Assembly (NCBI GenBank): GCA_029936485.1 | Contig: JAPYSM010000007.1 | Span: 1-32,485, forward strand | Length of the DNA: 32,485 nt | Reading direction: 5' to 3' | DNA from: Dehalococcoidia bacterium | GTDB lineage: Bacteria > Chloroflexota > Dehalococcoidia > Lucifugimonadales > Lucifugimonadaceae | In this document: positions 16,004-23,540 of the stretch, in pieces | Layout of the letters: each line of letters opens with the position of its first letter | Numbering within the stretch: the first letter of the stretch is position 1 | Position numbers and translations under genes: made by a program | The notes under the pieces: generated by a model | Told to the model about the DNA's origin: nothing | The model's database searches: none | What the model saw: only the letters and a program-made list of their open reading frames with translations

Positions 16004-16723
16004 CTAGTAAGCTGCGTTGTTGTCTCTGATTTTTGTCTGTTCCGCTGCGGCCGCGGCTAGAGTGGCCGGAGTGGCGCCTGGCGCCTGCGCTGCCTTGATC
16101 ATCGGGGCTTCGTACTTGCCCATCAACTCGGCAAGCCTCGGGACATCCCTGGCGACCTCAAGCGGAATCTGGATTGCGCCGTGCTTGTCGGCAGCAATCA
16201 GATCGCCCGGGCTGACCTTCATTCCTGCGATCTCGATAGTCGTGCCGAGCGCCTCTGCATGGACGTAAGCGTGCGAGACACATACCTCTTTCGAGAGGAA
16301 CTGGAACCCCATCTCACGGACCTCATCAAGGTCACGAACGGTGCCGTCCGTGACTACCCCGACGGCGCCAAGGCCTTTGGCGACGCTGCCGTTTACCTCG
16401 CCCCAGAACGATCCGAGGGGTTTCTCATCCCGATCGTGGATGACGATCATGCGGGGGTAGGGTTGAGCGATGATCGAATCCCAGTAGTCGGGGCGCGGGA
16501 CAGATTTCCGGCCCGGCACGGCGGACGCGATTTCCACGGTGACTGCGTAGCCGACTACGGTTTTGAATTCCGGGAATCGACAGATGATCTCGGGACGCGT
16601 GAAGCCGTCTGTCCAGGGTCGGAGCCCGTCTATCAGCTCGAGAGCGTTGGAGATGGTGGGGGTGTCAAGCTGTCGGATGGCGTCCAGTTCAGTTTCGGAC
16701 AATGGGGCGATCGGCTCGGCCAA
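16004..16723 (-). CDS. RraA family protein (HMG/CHA aldolase-like)
   Basis: A 239-residue protein of the RraA/4-hydroxy-4-methyl-2-oxoglutarate aldolase family. DTPTISNALE is the usual N-terminal motif, GSFWGEVNGSVAKGLGAVGVVTDGTVRDLDE contains the Arg-Asp pair that binds substrate and metal in the aldolases, and PGDLIAADKHGAIQIP closes the active site. The start is TTG, with AAGGAT about eight bases upstream. Family members cleave oxaloacetate- or HMG-type keto acids, while E. coli RraA inhibits RNase E; the conserved G..TDG.VRD fits an enzyme. It lies 50 bases downstream of fabI on the same strand. Confidence 0.85.
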   Translation of the reverse strand: MAEPIAPLSETELDAIRQLDTPTISNALELIDGLRPWTDGFTRPEIICRFPEFKTVVGYAVTVEIASAVPGRKSVPRPDYWDSIIAQPYPRMIVIHDRDEKPLGSFWGEVNGSVAKGLGAVGVVTDGTVRDLDEVREMGFQFLSKEVCVSHAYVHAEALGTTIEIAGMKVSPGDLIAADKHGAIQIPLEVARDVPRLAELMGKYEAPMIKAAQAPGATPATLAAAAAEQTKIRDNNAAY

Positions 16724-16773
16724 TATCTTATCCTTTATTTAAAGTTAATTAGAGCGTTGATTTAAGGGGGGCT

Positions 16774-17550
16774 TTAAATTCCCATGATCCCGTAACCGCC
16801 GTCGACCGGCAGCACGTGACCCGTGATCCCTGTAGAAAGATCGCTGAGTAGGAATACCGCTGCATCGGCGACCTCTTTGTGTGTGATGTTGCGGCCGATA
16901 GGCGCACGTGCTGCGTGTGATCGCCGCATCTCGTTGAAGCCGGGGATGCTGCGTGCTGCGAGCGTCGGCAACGGACCAGCGGACACGGCATTTACGCGAA
17001 TGGCTTTCGGCCCAAACTCGGCCGCCAGCTGCCGCACCGTGTTCTCCAGCGCCGCTTTGGCAGTCCCCATAACGTTGTAACCCGGGTACACCTTTTCCGA
17101 CGCGTCGAAGGTCAATGTCACGATCGCGCCCCCATCCTCTCCCATATGGGGGACGGCGAATGCCGTGATCGGGATCATCGTGTATGCACTGACCTCAAGA
17201 GCCGTCCTGAAGCCGTCAATCCCTGTCTTTGAAAAATCGCCGCCGAGATCGTCTCGTTCGGCATATGCAATCGAGTGAACGACGAAGTCCAGTCCGCCAA
17301 GAGCGGACACGGCGGTCTCGTATGCCGCCTCGACTTGTGCCGGGTCGGTCGCATCGCACTGAACCAGACAGGGCCCGCCCAGTGAGGAGACCGTTTTCTT
17401 GACGGGTTCAAGCAGACGTTCGGTCTGATAGGCGAAGGCGAGTTCGGCTCCGGCGTCCGCCAGAGCTTCCGAGATCGCCCACGCGATCGATCGCGCGTTG
17501 GCGACGCCAAACACGACGCCCTTTTTCCCGGTCAGATCCAGTCTTGGCAT
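16774..17550 (-). CDS. fabI: Enoyl-[acyl-carrier-protein] reductase (NADH)
   Basis: Catalyses the last reduction of the fatty-acid elongation cycle. The 258-residue SDR has the FabI nucleotide motif GVANARSIAWAI, the catalytic YNVMGTAKAALE (Tyr-x6-Lys) near residue 155, and the C-terminal SDLSTGITGHVLPVDGGYGIMG. The position equivalent to E. coli Tyr146 is Phe (VTLTFDASEK), as in InhA. I start at the ATG 17548-17550, which has GGAG six bases upstream; the tracked TTG four codons earlier has its ribosome site too close. It is followed by the RraA gene, an unusual partner. An inverted repeat upstream may be regulatory. Confidence 0.93.
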   Translation of the reverse strand: MPRLDLTGKKGVVFGVANARSIAWAISEALADAGAELAFAYQTERLLEPVKKTVSSLGGPCLVQCDATDPAQVEAAYETAVSALGGLDFVVHSIAYAERDDLGGDFSKTGIDGFRTALEVSAYTMIPITAFAVPHMGEDGGAIVTLTFDASEKVYPGYNVMGTAKAALENTVRQLAAEFGPKAIRVNAVSAGPLPTLAARSIPGFNEMRRSHAARAPIGRNITHKEVADAAVFLLSDLSTGITGHVLPVDGGYGIMGI

Positions 17551-17591
17551 GGACGGCTCCAATTCCTTTATACAGGGGGGTCGGTAACGGG

Positions 17592-17634
17592 CGCTGACAA
17601 ATCACTACCTTGAGTCATCGGCGCATGGTCAGCG
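17592..17634. promoter_or_regulatory. Inverted repeat upstream of fabI
   Basis: CGCTGAC (17592-17598) and its exact complement GTCAGCG (17628-17634) flank 29 bases about 40 bases upstream of the fabI start. Adjacent GGG and CCC extend the pairing after one mismatch. It could be an operator of a fatty-acid regulator or an mRNA stem; no known FapR- or FabR-type sequence is seen. Confidence 0.3.
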
Positions 17635-17693
17635 TCCCGGTGAGAGTGCCTGTTATTTCCGGGCGGTAAACATATCACCCGTACACGTCCCGT

Positions 17694-18962
17694 CTACCAG
17701 TTGGTGTACGAGCCGTCTCGCCGATGTAGATGATTGAAGTCGGCAGGGCTGCTCGCACGTGAGGCAGCGATCTTTTCATCAACGTCTATTCCCAGCCCCG
17801 GACCGGTCGGTACCGGATAACGTGATCCCTCGAGTTCCAGCAACTGCGGGAACAGCTCCCGATCATCCCTTCCCAGATTTTCGGTAGGGGAGTTTCTGCA
17901 CTCAAGCCAAGCGAAGTTGGTCACGGCCGCGCCCAGATGCACACTCGCCGCGGTGCAGATTGGCCCCAAGGGGTTGTGCGGCATTAGGTCGATGTAGTGT
18001 GCCTCGGCCCACCCGGCAATCTTGAGAGCTTCCGTGAATCCGCCGACATTACAGATGTCCAACCGGACAAAGTTCGTCAAGCCGCGTTCGATGAAAGGCA
18101 GGAACGTCCACTTGGAGTCGAACTCTTCGCCTATCGCAAATGGGATGTCGGTCATTGTCCTTAGCGATTCGTAGGCTTCGGGCGATTCTGAGCGAATTGG
18201 CTCCTCCAGAAAATCGAGTGTCCCGGCGGGCATTTTCTGGGCGAATGACGCCGCTTCTGCGACGGAGAAACGGTGATGAACATCAATGCCTAGCACGGGG
18301 CCGGGTCCGAGAGCCTCCCGGACCTTTGTCAACCAGACGGCGGTGTTCGCCAGGGACTCACGCGGCTCGTACAGCTCGAGACCCCTGGATCCGGTCCCGT
18401 CCGGCATCAACGGGAGATTTCGCCGGATCACATTCCAACCCTTCTCAACCAGCATCTGGCAGTCGTCAACCAACTGCGGTCCATCGGGTGCTGTGACGGT
18501 GGCGAATGCCGGGACATAATCACGCTGTTTTCCGCCGAGCAGCTGGTAGACCGGCACATCGAGCGCCTTGCCAGTGATGTCGTGGAGGGCGATATCGATC
18601 GCCGAAATCCCTGCAGTCAAGAGCAAGCTTCCCTCAAAGTACTGGCCCCGGTACATCCGCTGCCAGTGGGCGCCCCGGTCCATCGGATCGCTCCCGATCA
18701 AGAACCCTTTGAAGTACTCGATTACGCCGCGGACGGCGCGTTCATGGTTGCCCAATCCACCTTCGCCCCAGCCGTAAATCCCCTCGTCAGTCTCCACTTT
18801 GACCAGGAACTGATTGTGATTGCCCACCTTTGTGGGGAAGACTTTGATGTCTGTGATCTTCACTGGGAACTCCGAATCGGGCTGGAACCGGTGGGCGGGA
18901 TTGATGAATTCGACCGGCATATCCAGTGATGGCATGCCGATAGAGTCCCGGAACGGTCCCAT
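17694..18962 (-). CDS. Enolase-superfamily sugar-acid dehydratase, DgoD-like
   Basis: A 422-residue mandelate racemase/muconate lactonizing enzyme family member, nearest in look to D-galactonate-type dehydratases. The three metal ligands are in GIDVHHRFS (about 224), FLEEP (about 252) and IGEEF (about 278), and the catalytic His lies in HNPLGPICTAASVHLG near 326. The N-terminal capping domain has VKVETDEGIYGWGEGG. The usual KxK position reads VIRRNLP, so it is not a typical MLE or racemase; a dehydratase acting on a sugar acid is more likely, but the sugar cannot be told. The ATG at 18960 is used; another ATG nine codons in is possible. Upstream of fabI on the same strand, 143 bases apart. 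Confidence 0.87.
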   Translation of the reverse strand: MGPFRDSIGMPSLDMPVEFINPAHRFQPDSEFPVKITDIKVFPTKVGNHNQFLVKVETDEGIYGWGEGGLGNHERAVRGVIEYFKGFLIGSDPMDRGAHWQRMYRGQYFEGSLLLTAGISAIDIALHDITGKALDVPVYQLLGGKQRDYVPAFATVTAPDGPQLVDDCQMLVEKGWNVIRRNLPLMPDGTGSRGLELYEPRESLANTAVWLTKVREALGPGPVLGIDVHHRFSVAEAASFAQKMPAGTLDFLEEPIRSESPEAYESLRTMTDIPFAIGEEFDSKWTFLPFIERGLTNFVRLDICNVGGFTEALKIAGWAEAHYIDLMPHNPLGPICTAASVHLGAAVTNFAWLECRNSPTENLGRDDRELFPQLLELEGSRYPVPTGPGLGIDVDEKIAASRASSPADFNHLHRRDGSYTNW

Positions 18963-19441
18963 AGCGAACAGGGACAGATCAGAGAACGATCAGATCCTCG
19001 CGCAATTCTCAGGTATTAATGTTTGGACCTCGTCATCTTTGGCAAAATTAGACTTAGGTCTCGCCGGGAGGTCCGTCGTCTGGTAACCTCGAAGCAACGC
19101 AATTGGAGTCGCGGACAGACTCCTTGAGAGGTACCTTTCCCCATCAGTCGCAGAGATACAAATCTCATTTATGAACTGCCGGTTCGCCCGGCCCTGCGAC
19201 TTCCCCCTCAACCACCCGACCAACTCAATCGTCTTGACCTTAATCTGGCAAGCGATTTTAGCTCTGATCGCCTCCCGATTAATGAGGCGGTTCGGCCGAG
19301 AAATTCTTTGCCCGGGGCTCACCCGGCACGGGTATGGGATTTCTGGGACCCGGGGCCCCTCGGAATTCCGGGGATGCTGAGTTCTGCCCTTCTATCTATC
19401 CCTCTTAGTTCTGAAATCCCTGTATTCAAGGAGGCACGACC
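18963..19441. promoter_or_regulatory. Gap of about 480 bases with many stems, upstream of pyrG
   Basis: No convincing gene; the minus ORF 18990-19322 has no recognisable features. The gap is dense in exact inverted repeats: GGACCTC/GAGGTCC (19025-19031 with 19068-19074), GGAGTC/GACTCC (19105-19110 with 19118-19123), the three-way junction at 19147-19200, and CGCCTC/GAGGCG (19269-19274 with 19284-19289). Next to pyrG lie AGAAAT/ATTTCT (19299-19304 with 19339-19344) enclosing CCGGG-GCTCA-CCCGG, and CGGAATTCCG (19361-19370). It probably includes the divergent promoters and the pyrG leader. Confidence 0.5.
19147..19200. ncRNA. Candidate 54-nt three-way-junction RNA
   Basis: GTCGCAG (19147-19153) pairs perfectly with CTGCGAC (19194-19200) and encloses two hairpins: GAGAT-ACAA-ATCTC (19153-19166) and GCCGG-TTCGC-CCGGC (19178-19192). 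This is a compact cloverleaf-like fold in which nearly every arm pairs exactly. It is too short for a tRNA and matches no riboswitch consensus I recognise. Strand cannot be decided; it lies between a minus and a plus gene. Confidence 0.3.
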
Positions 19442-21145
19442 TTGACCCAGTACGTGTTCGTCACTGGTGGCGTCGTTAGCTCTCTTGGAAAGGGCATCGT
19501 CGTTGCATCTGTCGGGAGAATGCTCAAGAGCCGCGGCGCCACGATCGCCGTGATGAAGCTGGACCCTTACCTCAACGTTGATCCCGGGACGATGTCGCCC
19601 TATCAGCACGGCGAGGTGTATGTGACCGGGGACGGCTCCGAAACGGACCTGGATCTCGGCCACTATGAACGGTTCATCGACCTCGAATTGACGTCGATTT
19701 CCAACGTGACTGCCGGCCAGATCTACTCTGACGTCATTGCGCGGGAACGGAACGGCCGCTATCTCGGCGGGACGATCCAGACCGTCCCGCACGTCACCAA
19801 CCTTATTAAGGAACGCATCCACCAGCTCGCCGACGAGACCGGAGCAGATGTTGCAGTTATCGAGGTCGGGGGGACGGTGGGTGACATCGAAGGGTTGCCA
19901 TTCCTTGAGGCTATCCGGCAGATGCGGAACGACGTCGGCCGTGACAATGCCACTTATGTCCATCTCACCCTGTTGCCGTACCTCGGGTCTACGGGGGAGT
20001 TGAAGACCAAGCCGACACAGCACAGCGTTCAGGCGTTGCGAGGCATCGGCATACAGCCGGACGCCATCATTTGCAGAAGCGACTTTGATGTTGACCTGGG
20101 TCTGCGGGAGAAAATATCACTCTACTGTGACGTGCCGACAGAGGCGGTCATTGGGTTGGAAACCCTGGACACGGTGTACGCCGTACCCCTTAGCCTGGAA
20201 GAATCAGGATTTGGCGATTTCCTTGCGGACCGACTCGGCATTACGGCCAATCCCGATCTTTCGGCATGGTCCGACATGGTCGATAAGCTTCGCGACCCAA
20301 AGCGGACGGTCAGGGTTGCTATCGTAGGGAAGTATGTCGAGCTCCCGGACTCTTACCTCTCTGTGATAGAGGCGCTTCGCCACGCCGCCCTCGCCCACGA
20401 CTGCCAGGTCGTGATCGATTGGGTCAAGGCGGAGGATATTGAAGCGTTTGGCGCTGACCATGTGCTCAACCGGGCTTCGGGGATCATAGTCCCGGGCGGT
20501 TTTGGCGAACGAGGTGTTGAGGGAATGGTCTCGGCCGCGCGTTACGCACGCGAGCGCGGGATTCCGTACCTCGGACTCTGTCTGGGTATGCAGGTGATGG
20601 TGATCGAGTTCGCGAGGTCCGTTCTCGGATTGCAAGACGCCAACTCTGCGGAGTTTGACCCCGGCTCCCAAAACCATGTGATCGCGTATATGCCGGGGCA
20701 GGAGGAACTTGGCGAAACAGGGGGGACGATGCGGCTCGGTCTGTACCCGTGCACCCTGACCGCCGGAACGATTGCCGCGAACGCGTACGGTGCAGAGTAT
20801 GTCAATGAACGACACCGGCATCGCTACGAGATGAATAATGATTACCGGGAACGGTTGAACGATGCCGGACTCATATCTAGCGGTACCGCACCCGATGGCT
20901 CCCTCGTTGAGATCAGTGAGGTGGAGGGGCATCAGTTTATGGTCGGCTCGCAGTTTCATCCGGAGTTTGCGTCCCGGCCAGACCGCCCCCACCCGTTGTT
21001 CCGCGAATTCCTAGGCGCCGCCGTCGACACGCTGCGCGAGGGCGCGCAGCACGCAATGCCTCTTGACGAATCAAGTGACGCATCTGGTGACGAAAGTGGC
21101 TTGGCTTCGTCCGAGATTATTGCGAGATCCGGGATCTCTGGTTAA
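19442..21145 (+). CDS. pyrG: CTP synthase
   Basis: Makes CTP from UTP, ATP and glutamine. The N-terminal synthetase domain begins VFVTGGVVSSLGKGIVVASVG (P-loop) and has LDPYLNVDPGTMSPYQHGEVYV. The C-terminal class-I glutaminase has the nucleophile Cys in LGLCLGMQ (about residue 380) and the His/Glu pair in FHPEFASRPDRPHPLF (about 505). Length (567) is slightly above the usual 530-550 because of an acidic Ser/Asp-rich tail. The start is TTG, fixed by a strong AAGGAGG seven bases upstream. A G/C-rich, highly paired leader precedes it, so pyrimidine-responsive attenuation as in Gram-positive pyrG is possible but not shown. Confidence 0.96.
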   Translation: MTQYVFVTGGVVSSLGKGIVVASVGRMLKSRGATIAVMKLDPYLNVDPGTMSPYQHGEVYVTGDGSETDLDLGHYERFIDLELTSISNVTAGQIYSDVIARERNGRYLGGTIQTVPHVTNLIKERIHQLADETGADVAVIEVGGTVGDIEGLPFLEAIRQMRNDVGRDNATYVHLTLLPYLGSTGELKTKPTQHSVQALRGIGIQPDAIICRSDFDVDLGLREKISLYCDVPTEAVIGLETLDTVYAVPLSLEESGFGDFLADRLGITANPDLSAWSDMVDKLRDPKRTVRVAIVGKYVELPDSYLSVIEALRHAALAHDCQVVIDWVKAEDIEAFGADHVLNRASGIIVPGGFGERGVEGMVSAARYARERGIPYLGLCLGMQVMVIEFARSVLGLQDANSAEFDPGSQNHVIAYMPGQEELGETGGTMRLGLYPCTLTAGTIAANAYGAEYVNERHRHRYEMNNDYRERLNDAGLISSGTAPDGSLVEISEVEGHQFMVGSQFHPEFASRPDRPHPLFREFLGAAVDTLREGAQHAMPLDESSDASGDESGLASSEIIARSGISG

Positions 21146-21585
21146 AGGATTACAGGAACGTTGTGATATAGTCGCGGCAGTTGCCTATCGTGAATGAGAT
21201 CGATAAGGCACATCGGTCGGGACTGCCGGCCTTCCCGCCCATGGGCACCTCCCGGAACTTGTCTGCGCAGATCATAAATCTGTATTGCGGACGTCGCTGA
21301 ACTTCAGCGGGTTAACCGGTCAAGAGGCAGATTTTTCGCAGGGCAAGCGACGGACATACGGCGTTCGGTAAACACAGGCCGGCTCCCCGGAGATCCACTC
21401 TTAAGAGACTCCGTCCCAACACTTTTCTAATAGATCACTACGAATCCAGCGCAAACAGGCGCCGGGCTGGTTGGCATTGCACCCATCCACCACGACGACT
21501 GTCGATTACGCCGGTTATACACAAGACGCGTTTGTCGTCTCACACCCTCGCCTCTGTATAGAAGGCACAACATGGAGGAACTAAT
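21146..21585 (+). promoter_or_regulatory. Structured leader of about 400 bases before rho
   Basis: No gene is seen between pyrG and rho. A promoter-like TATAGT at 21166-21171 is followed by a strong composite stem: CGGCAGT (21175-21181) pairs with ACTGCCG (21222-21228), and inside it TGCCT-ATCG pairs with CGAT-A-AGGCA (21182-21190 with 21201-21210). Further hairpins are CAGAT-CATAA-ATCTG (21268-21282) and CGCTGA-ACT-TCAGCG (21295-21309), then the dyad GGTTAACC. Long leaders with autogenous attenuation are known for rho in E. coli; the same role here is inference. Confidence 0.5.
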
Positions 21586-21589
21586 CTGA
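21572..21589 (+). CDS. Mini-ORF MEELI overlapping the rho start
   Basis: ATG GAG GAA CTA ATC TGA, with GAAGG seven bases upstream. Its TGA overlaps the likely CTG start of rho, and the rho ribosome site (GGAGGA) lies inside it. It may couple translation, or the ATG may be incidental. Confidence 0.3.
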   Translation: MEELI

Positions 21590-22983
21590 CTACGCAGAGC
21601 CAGTCACGCAGCAGGCGCCGCCGGTCATCGCACCGCGGCCGTCGTTCAAACGGCCGCGGCCGTGGAACACCGGCGGGGTTGCCCCAAGATATCCAGTACG
21701 ACGACGGTGGTTCGCAACTCGGCAACGTTGGTGCGATGTCGATGGACCAACTCCGGTCCCGGGCGCTTGAGTTAACCCTTAGGAACGGAATTCCGAAAAA
21801 ACGGTCGGACCTGGTTCTCCAGATCTTGGCCCGTCATGCTGAAGAAGCAGACCAGCTTCTGGGTATGGGCGTACTCGAAGTAAGCGGAGACGGCCACGGC
21901 TTCCTCCGGCAACCGACCGGTGGAGGGCGGGAATCCGACCCCGAGGTATATGTATCCCCCGCGCAGATTCGGCGATTCGGCCTTAGGCCGGGTGACCAGG
22001 TCGCCGGTGAGGTCCGTGCCCCTAAAGAAGGGGAGCGTTTCTACGCACTGATCCGGGTGGAGGTCGTTAACGGCCTGGACCCGGAGTCGACCCTGAAGAG
22101 ACCCAAGTTTGAGTCACTAACCCCGATCTTCCCGGACGAGATTATCAAACTTGAGACCACGCCGAAGAACATGGCGACACGGCTAATCGATCTTGTAGCT
22201 CCCATCGGCATGGGCCAGCGCGGCATGATCGTTGCACCGCCGAAAGCCGGTAAGACCATCCTGCTAAAGCAGATTGCAGAAGGGATCACTGCCAACAACC
22301 CGGGCGTGAGCCTCATCGTGGCTCTGGTTGGTGAGCGACCGGAAGAGGTCACAGACATGCGGCGGTCTATCGAGGGTGAAGTGTTTAGTTCCACCTTTGA
22401 CGAGCCGCCGGCAGACCACACCCGGGCTGCCGAGGCTGCACTGGCTCGTGCCAAGCGGTTGGTCGAGGCCGGCGAGGATGTCGTCATTCTTGTTGACAGC
22501 CTCACCAGGCTCGCCCGTGCTTACAATCTGTCCGTTCCGGGAAGCGGGAAGACGCTGTCCGGTGGAATGGACCCGGTCGCCCTGTATCCACCGAAGGGAT
22601 TCTTTGGCGCGGCCAGGAATTGCGACGAGGCCGGGAGCCTTACGATTCTGGCAACGTGTTTGATAGACACCGGCAGCCGATTGGACGACCTGATCTATGA
22701 AGAGTTCAAGGGGACCGGGAACATGGAGCTACACCTGAGTCGAGTGCTCGCCGAGCGACGTGTTTACCCTGCCATCGACATCCAGCGCAGCGGTACCCGC
22801 CATGAAGAGCTGCTGCTGTCAGAGCAAGATCTGCGACAGATCTGGCTCCTCCGCCGAATGGTGTCGATAATCGCCTCGGATTCCGGCGGTGATAACACTG
22901 CCGGTACGGAGCGGGTTATCGAGCGTATGTCCAAAACACAGGACAACCAGGAGTTCCTGGCTTCCATCAATAAGGTGGGGTAA
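21586..22983 (+). CDS. rho: Transcription termination factor Rho
   Basis: Hexameric RNA-dependent ATPase that ends transcription. It has an N-terminal helical Rho_N domain (MDQLRSRALELTLRNGIPKKR), an RNA-binding cold-shock-like domain (GHGFLRQPTGG...FGLRPGDQVAGEVRAPKEGERFYAL), Walker A IVAPPKAGKT near residue 218, ALVGERPEEVTDMRRS, Walker B DVVILVDSLTRLARAYN and the Q-loop region SGGMDPVALYPPKGFFGAARN. The tracked TTG start (21679) has no ribosome site. In the same frame a CTG at 21586 sits seven bases after GGAGG and adds 31 Arg-rich residues (SRSRRRRSSHRGRRSNGRGR) of the kind common in Rho of high-GC bacteria. I therefore use CTG, giving 465 residues. Confidence 0.93.
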   Translation: MTTQSQSRSRRRRSSHRGRRSNGRGRGTPAGLPQDIQYDDGGSQLGNVGAMSMDQLRSRALELTLRNGIPKKRSDLVLQILARHAEEADQLLGMGVLEVSGDGHGFLRQPTGGGRESDPEVYVSPAQIRRFGLRPGDQVAGEVRAPKEGERFYALIRVEVVNGLDPESTLKRPKFESLTPIFPDEIIKLETTPKNMATRLIDLVAPIGMGQRGMIVAPPKAGKTILLKQIAEGITANNPGVSLIVALVGERPEEVTDMRRSIEGEVFSSTFDEPPADHTRAAEAALARAKRLVEAGEDVVILVDSLTRLARAYNLSVPGSGKTLSGGMDPVALYPPKGFFGAARNCDEAGSLTILATCLIDTGSRLDDLIYEEFKGTGNMELHLSRVLAERRVYPAIDIQRSGTRHEELLLSEQDLRQIWLLRRMVSIIASDSGGDNTAGTERVIERMSKTQDNQEFLASINKVG

Positions 22984-23027
22984 TTGAGATGGGTGTAAAT
23001 CGCCCATCCTCGAAGATAGCGATTAAC

Positions 23028-23066
23028 TGCAATGCTGCTGGTCTCTGAGGATATGGCAGCATTGCA
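23028..23066 (+). terminator. Possible rho-gene terminator hairpin
   Basis: TGCAATGCTGC and its exact complement GCAGCATTGCA form an 11-bp stem with a 17-base loop 45 bases after the rho stop. There is no following T-tract, so it is not a standard intrinsic terminator; it may protect the mRNA end or act with Rho. Confidence 0.35.
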
Positions 23067-23349
23067 TGGTTAACGTATCCACGATGCACCAGTCGCCAAC
23101 TGCGGACAATACGAACCCAAAATGCGACTCTCGCGCCCCAAAAGTCGTTGACACAGATCTGTTCCCACACGTACTCTTGCTTCTGCATGACAATCGAGGC
23201 AGGAACTCTGTAGATTGGCTTCATCCGTTACCGGGTAAGAGTGCTGAAATCAAGTCCGAAACGCACAGTTTGTCGCGCTTGGGGCTTCTTGACAGCCTCT
23301 TGATCGGAGTGTAAGAATCCATCTGTTCGGCTCCAGTCCCGGGAGTCCG

Positions 23350-23365
23350 CGCGTACATGTACGCG
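23350..23365. promoter_or_regulatory. 16-bp perfect palindrome, candidate operator
   Basis: CGCGTACATGTACGCG is a perfect dyad 33 bases downstream of the best -10 (23312-23317) and about 175 bases upstream of the S-layer-like start. Its position just inside the transcript suits a repressor roadblock. It shares the CGTAC/GTACG half-sites with the iron-operon palindromes, with a different spacing. Confidence 0.45.
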
Positions 23366-23540
23366 TTTTCCATGTGAAGTATTGGGACGTTTACACGGGC
23401 CGGCGCCGTCGATACTAGAGACGGAACGATCCTGTGGAGGAAAGTTTTTAATCTTGGGATCACGGCGAGGCCTAGACCCACAGGCAGAGAATTCTGCCAG
23501 CGGTGGTCAGAAACGCGAAAGTCATAGGGGGACAAGGAAC

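Larger units (their letters stand above)
22984..23540 (+). promoter_or_regulatory. Intergenic region between rho and the S-layer-like gene
   Basis: No gene is supported. After the rho stop come GATGGG/CCCATC (22988-23008) and an 11-bp stem (23028-23066), neither with a T-run. Two promoter-like pairs follow: TTGACA 23148-23153 with TACTCT 23172-23177, and the better TTGACA 23289-23294 with TAAGAA 23312-23317 at a 17-base spacing. A 16-bp palindrome lies at 23350-23365. The 5' UTR then holds CCTGTGG pairing with CCACAGG across about 40 bases, and GCAGA-GAAT-TCTGC. Confidence 0.5.

Noticed and set aside
19147-19200. tRNA gene
   Set aside because: A 7-bp closing stem and a TTCG loop look tRNA-like, but at 54 bases there is no D arm, anticodon arm or T-loop consensus.
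19140-19200. Hammerhead ribozyme on the minus strand (CTGATG near GGGGAAAGG)
   Set aside because: The CUGAUGA and GAAA core elements are not placed correctly around the three stems.
18990-19322. Minus ORF of 110 residues upstream of pyrG
   Set aside because: No ribosome site or recognisable motif; it lies over the region of paired stems.
20204-20992. Minus ORF of 262 residues opposite pyrG
   Set aside because: Antisense shadow of a clearly real pyrG.
23066-23314. Small ORFs on both strands between rho and the surface gene
   Set aside because: No ribosome site, low-quality composition, and promoter-like sequences run through them.
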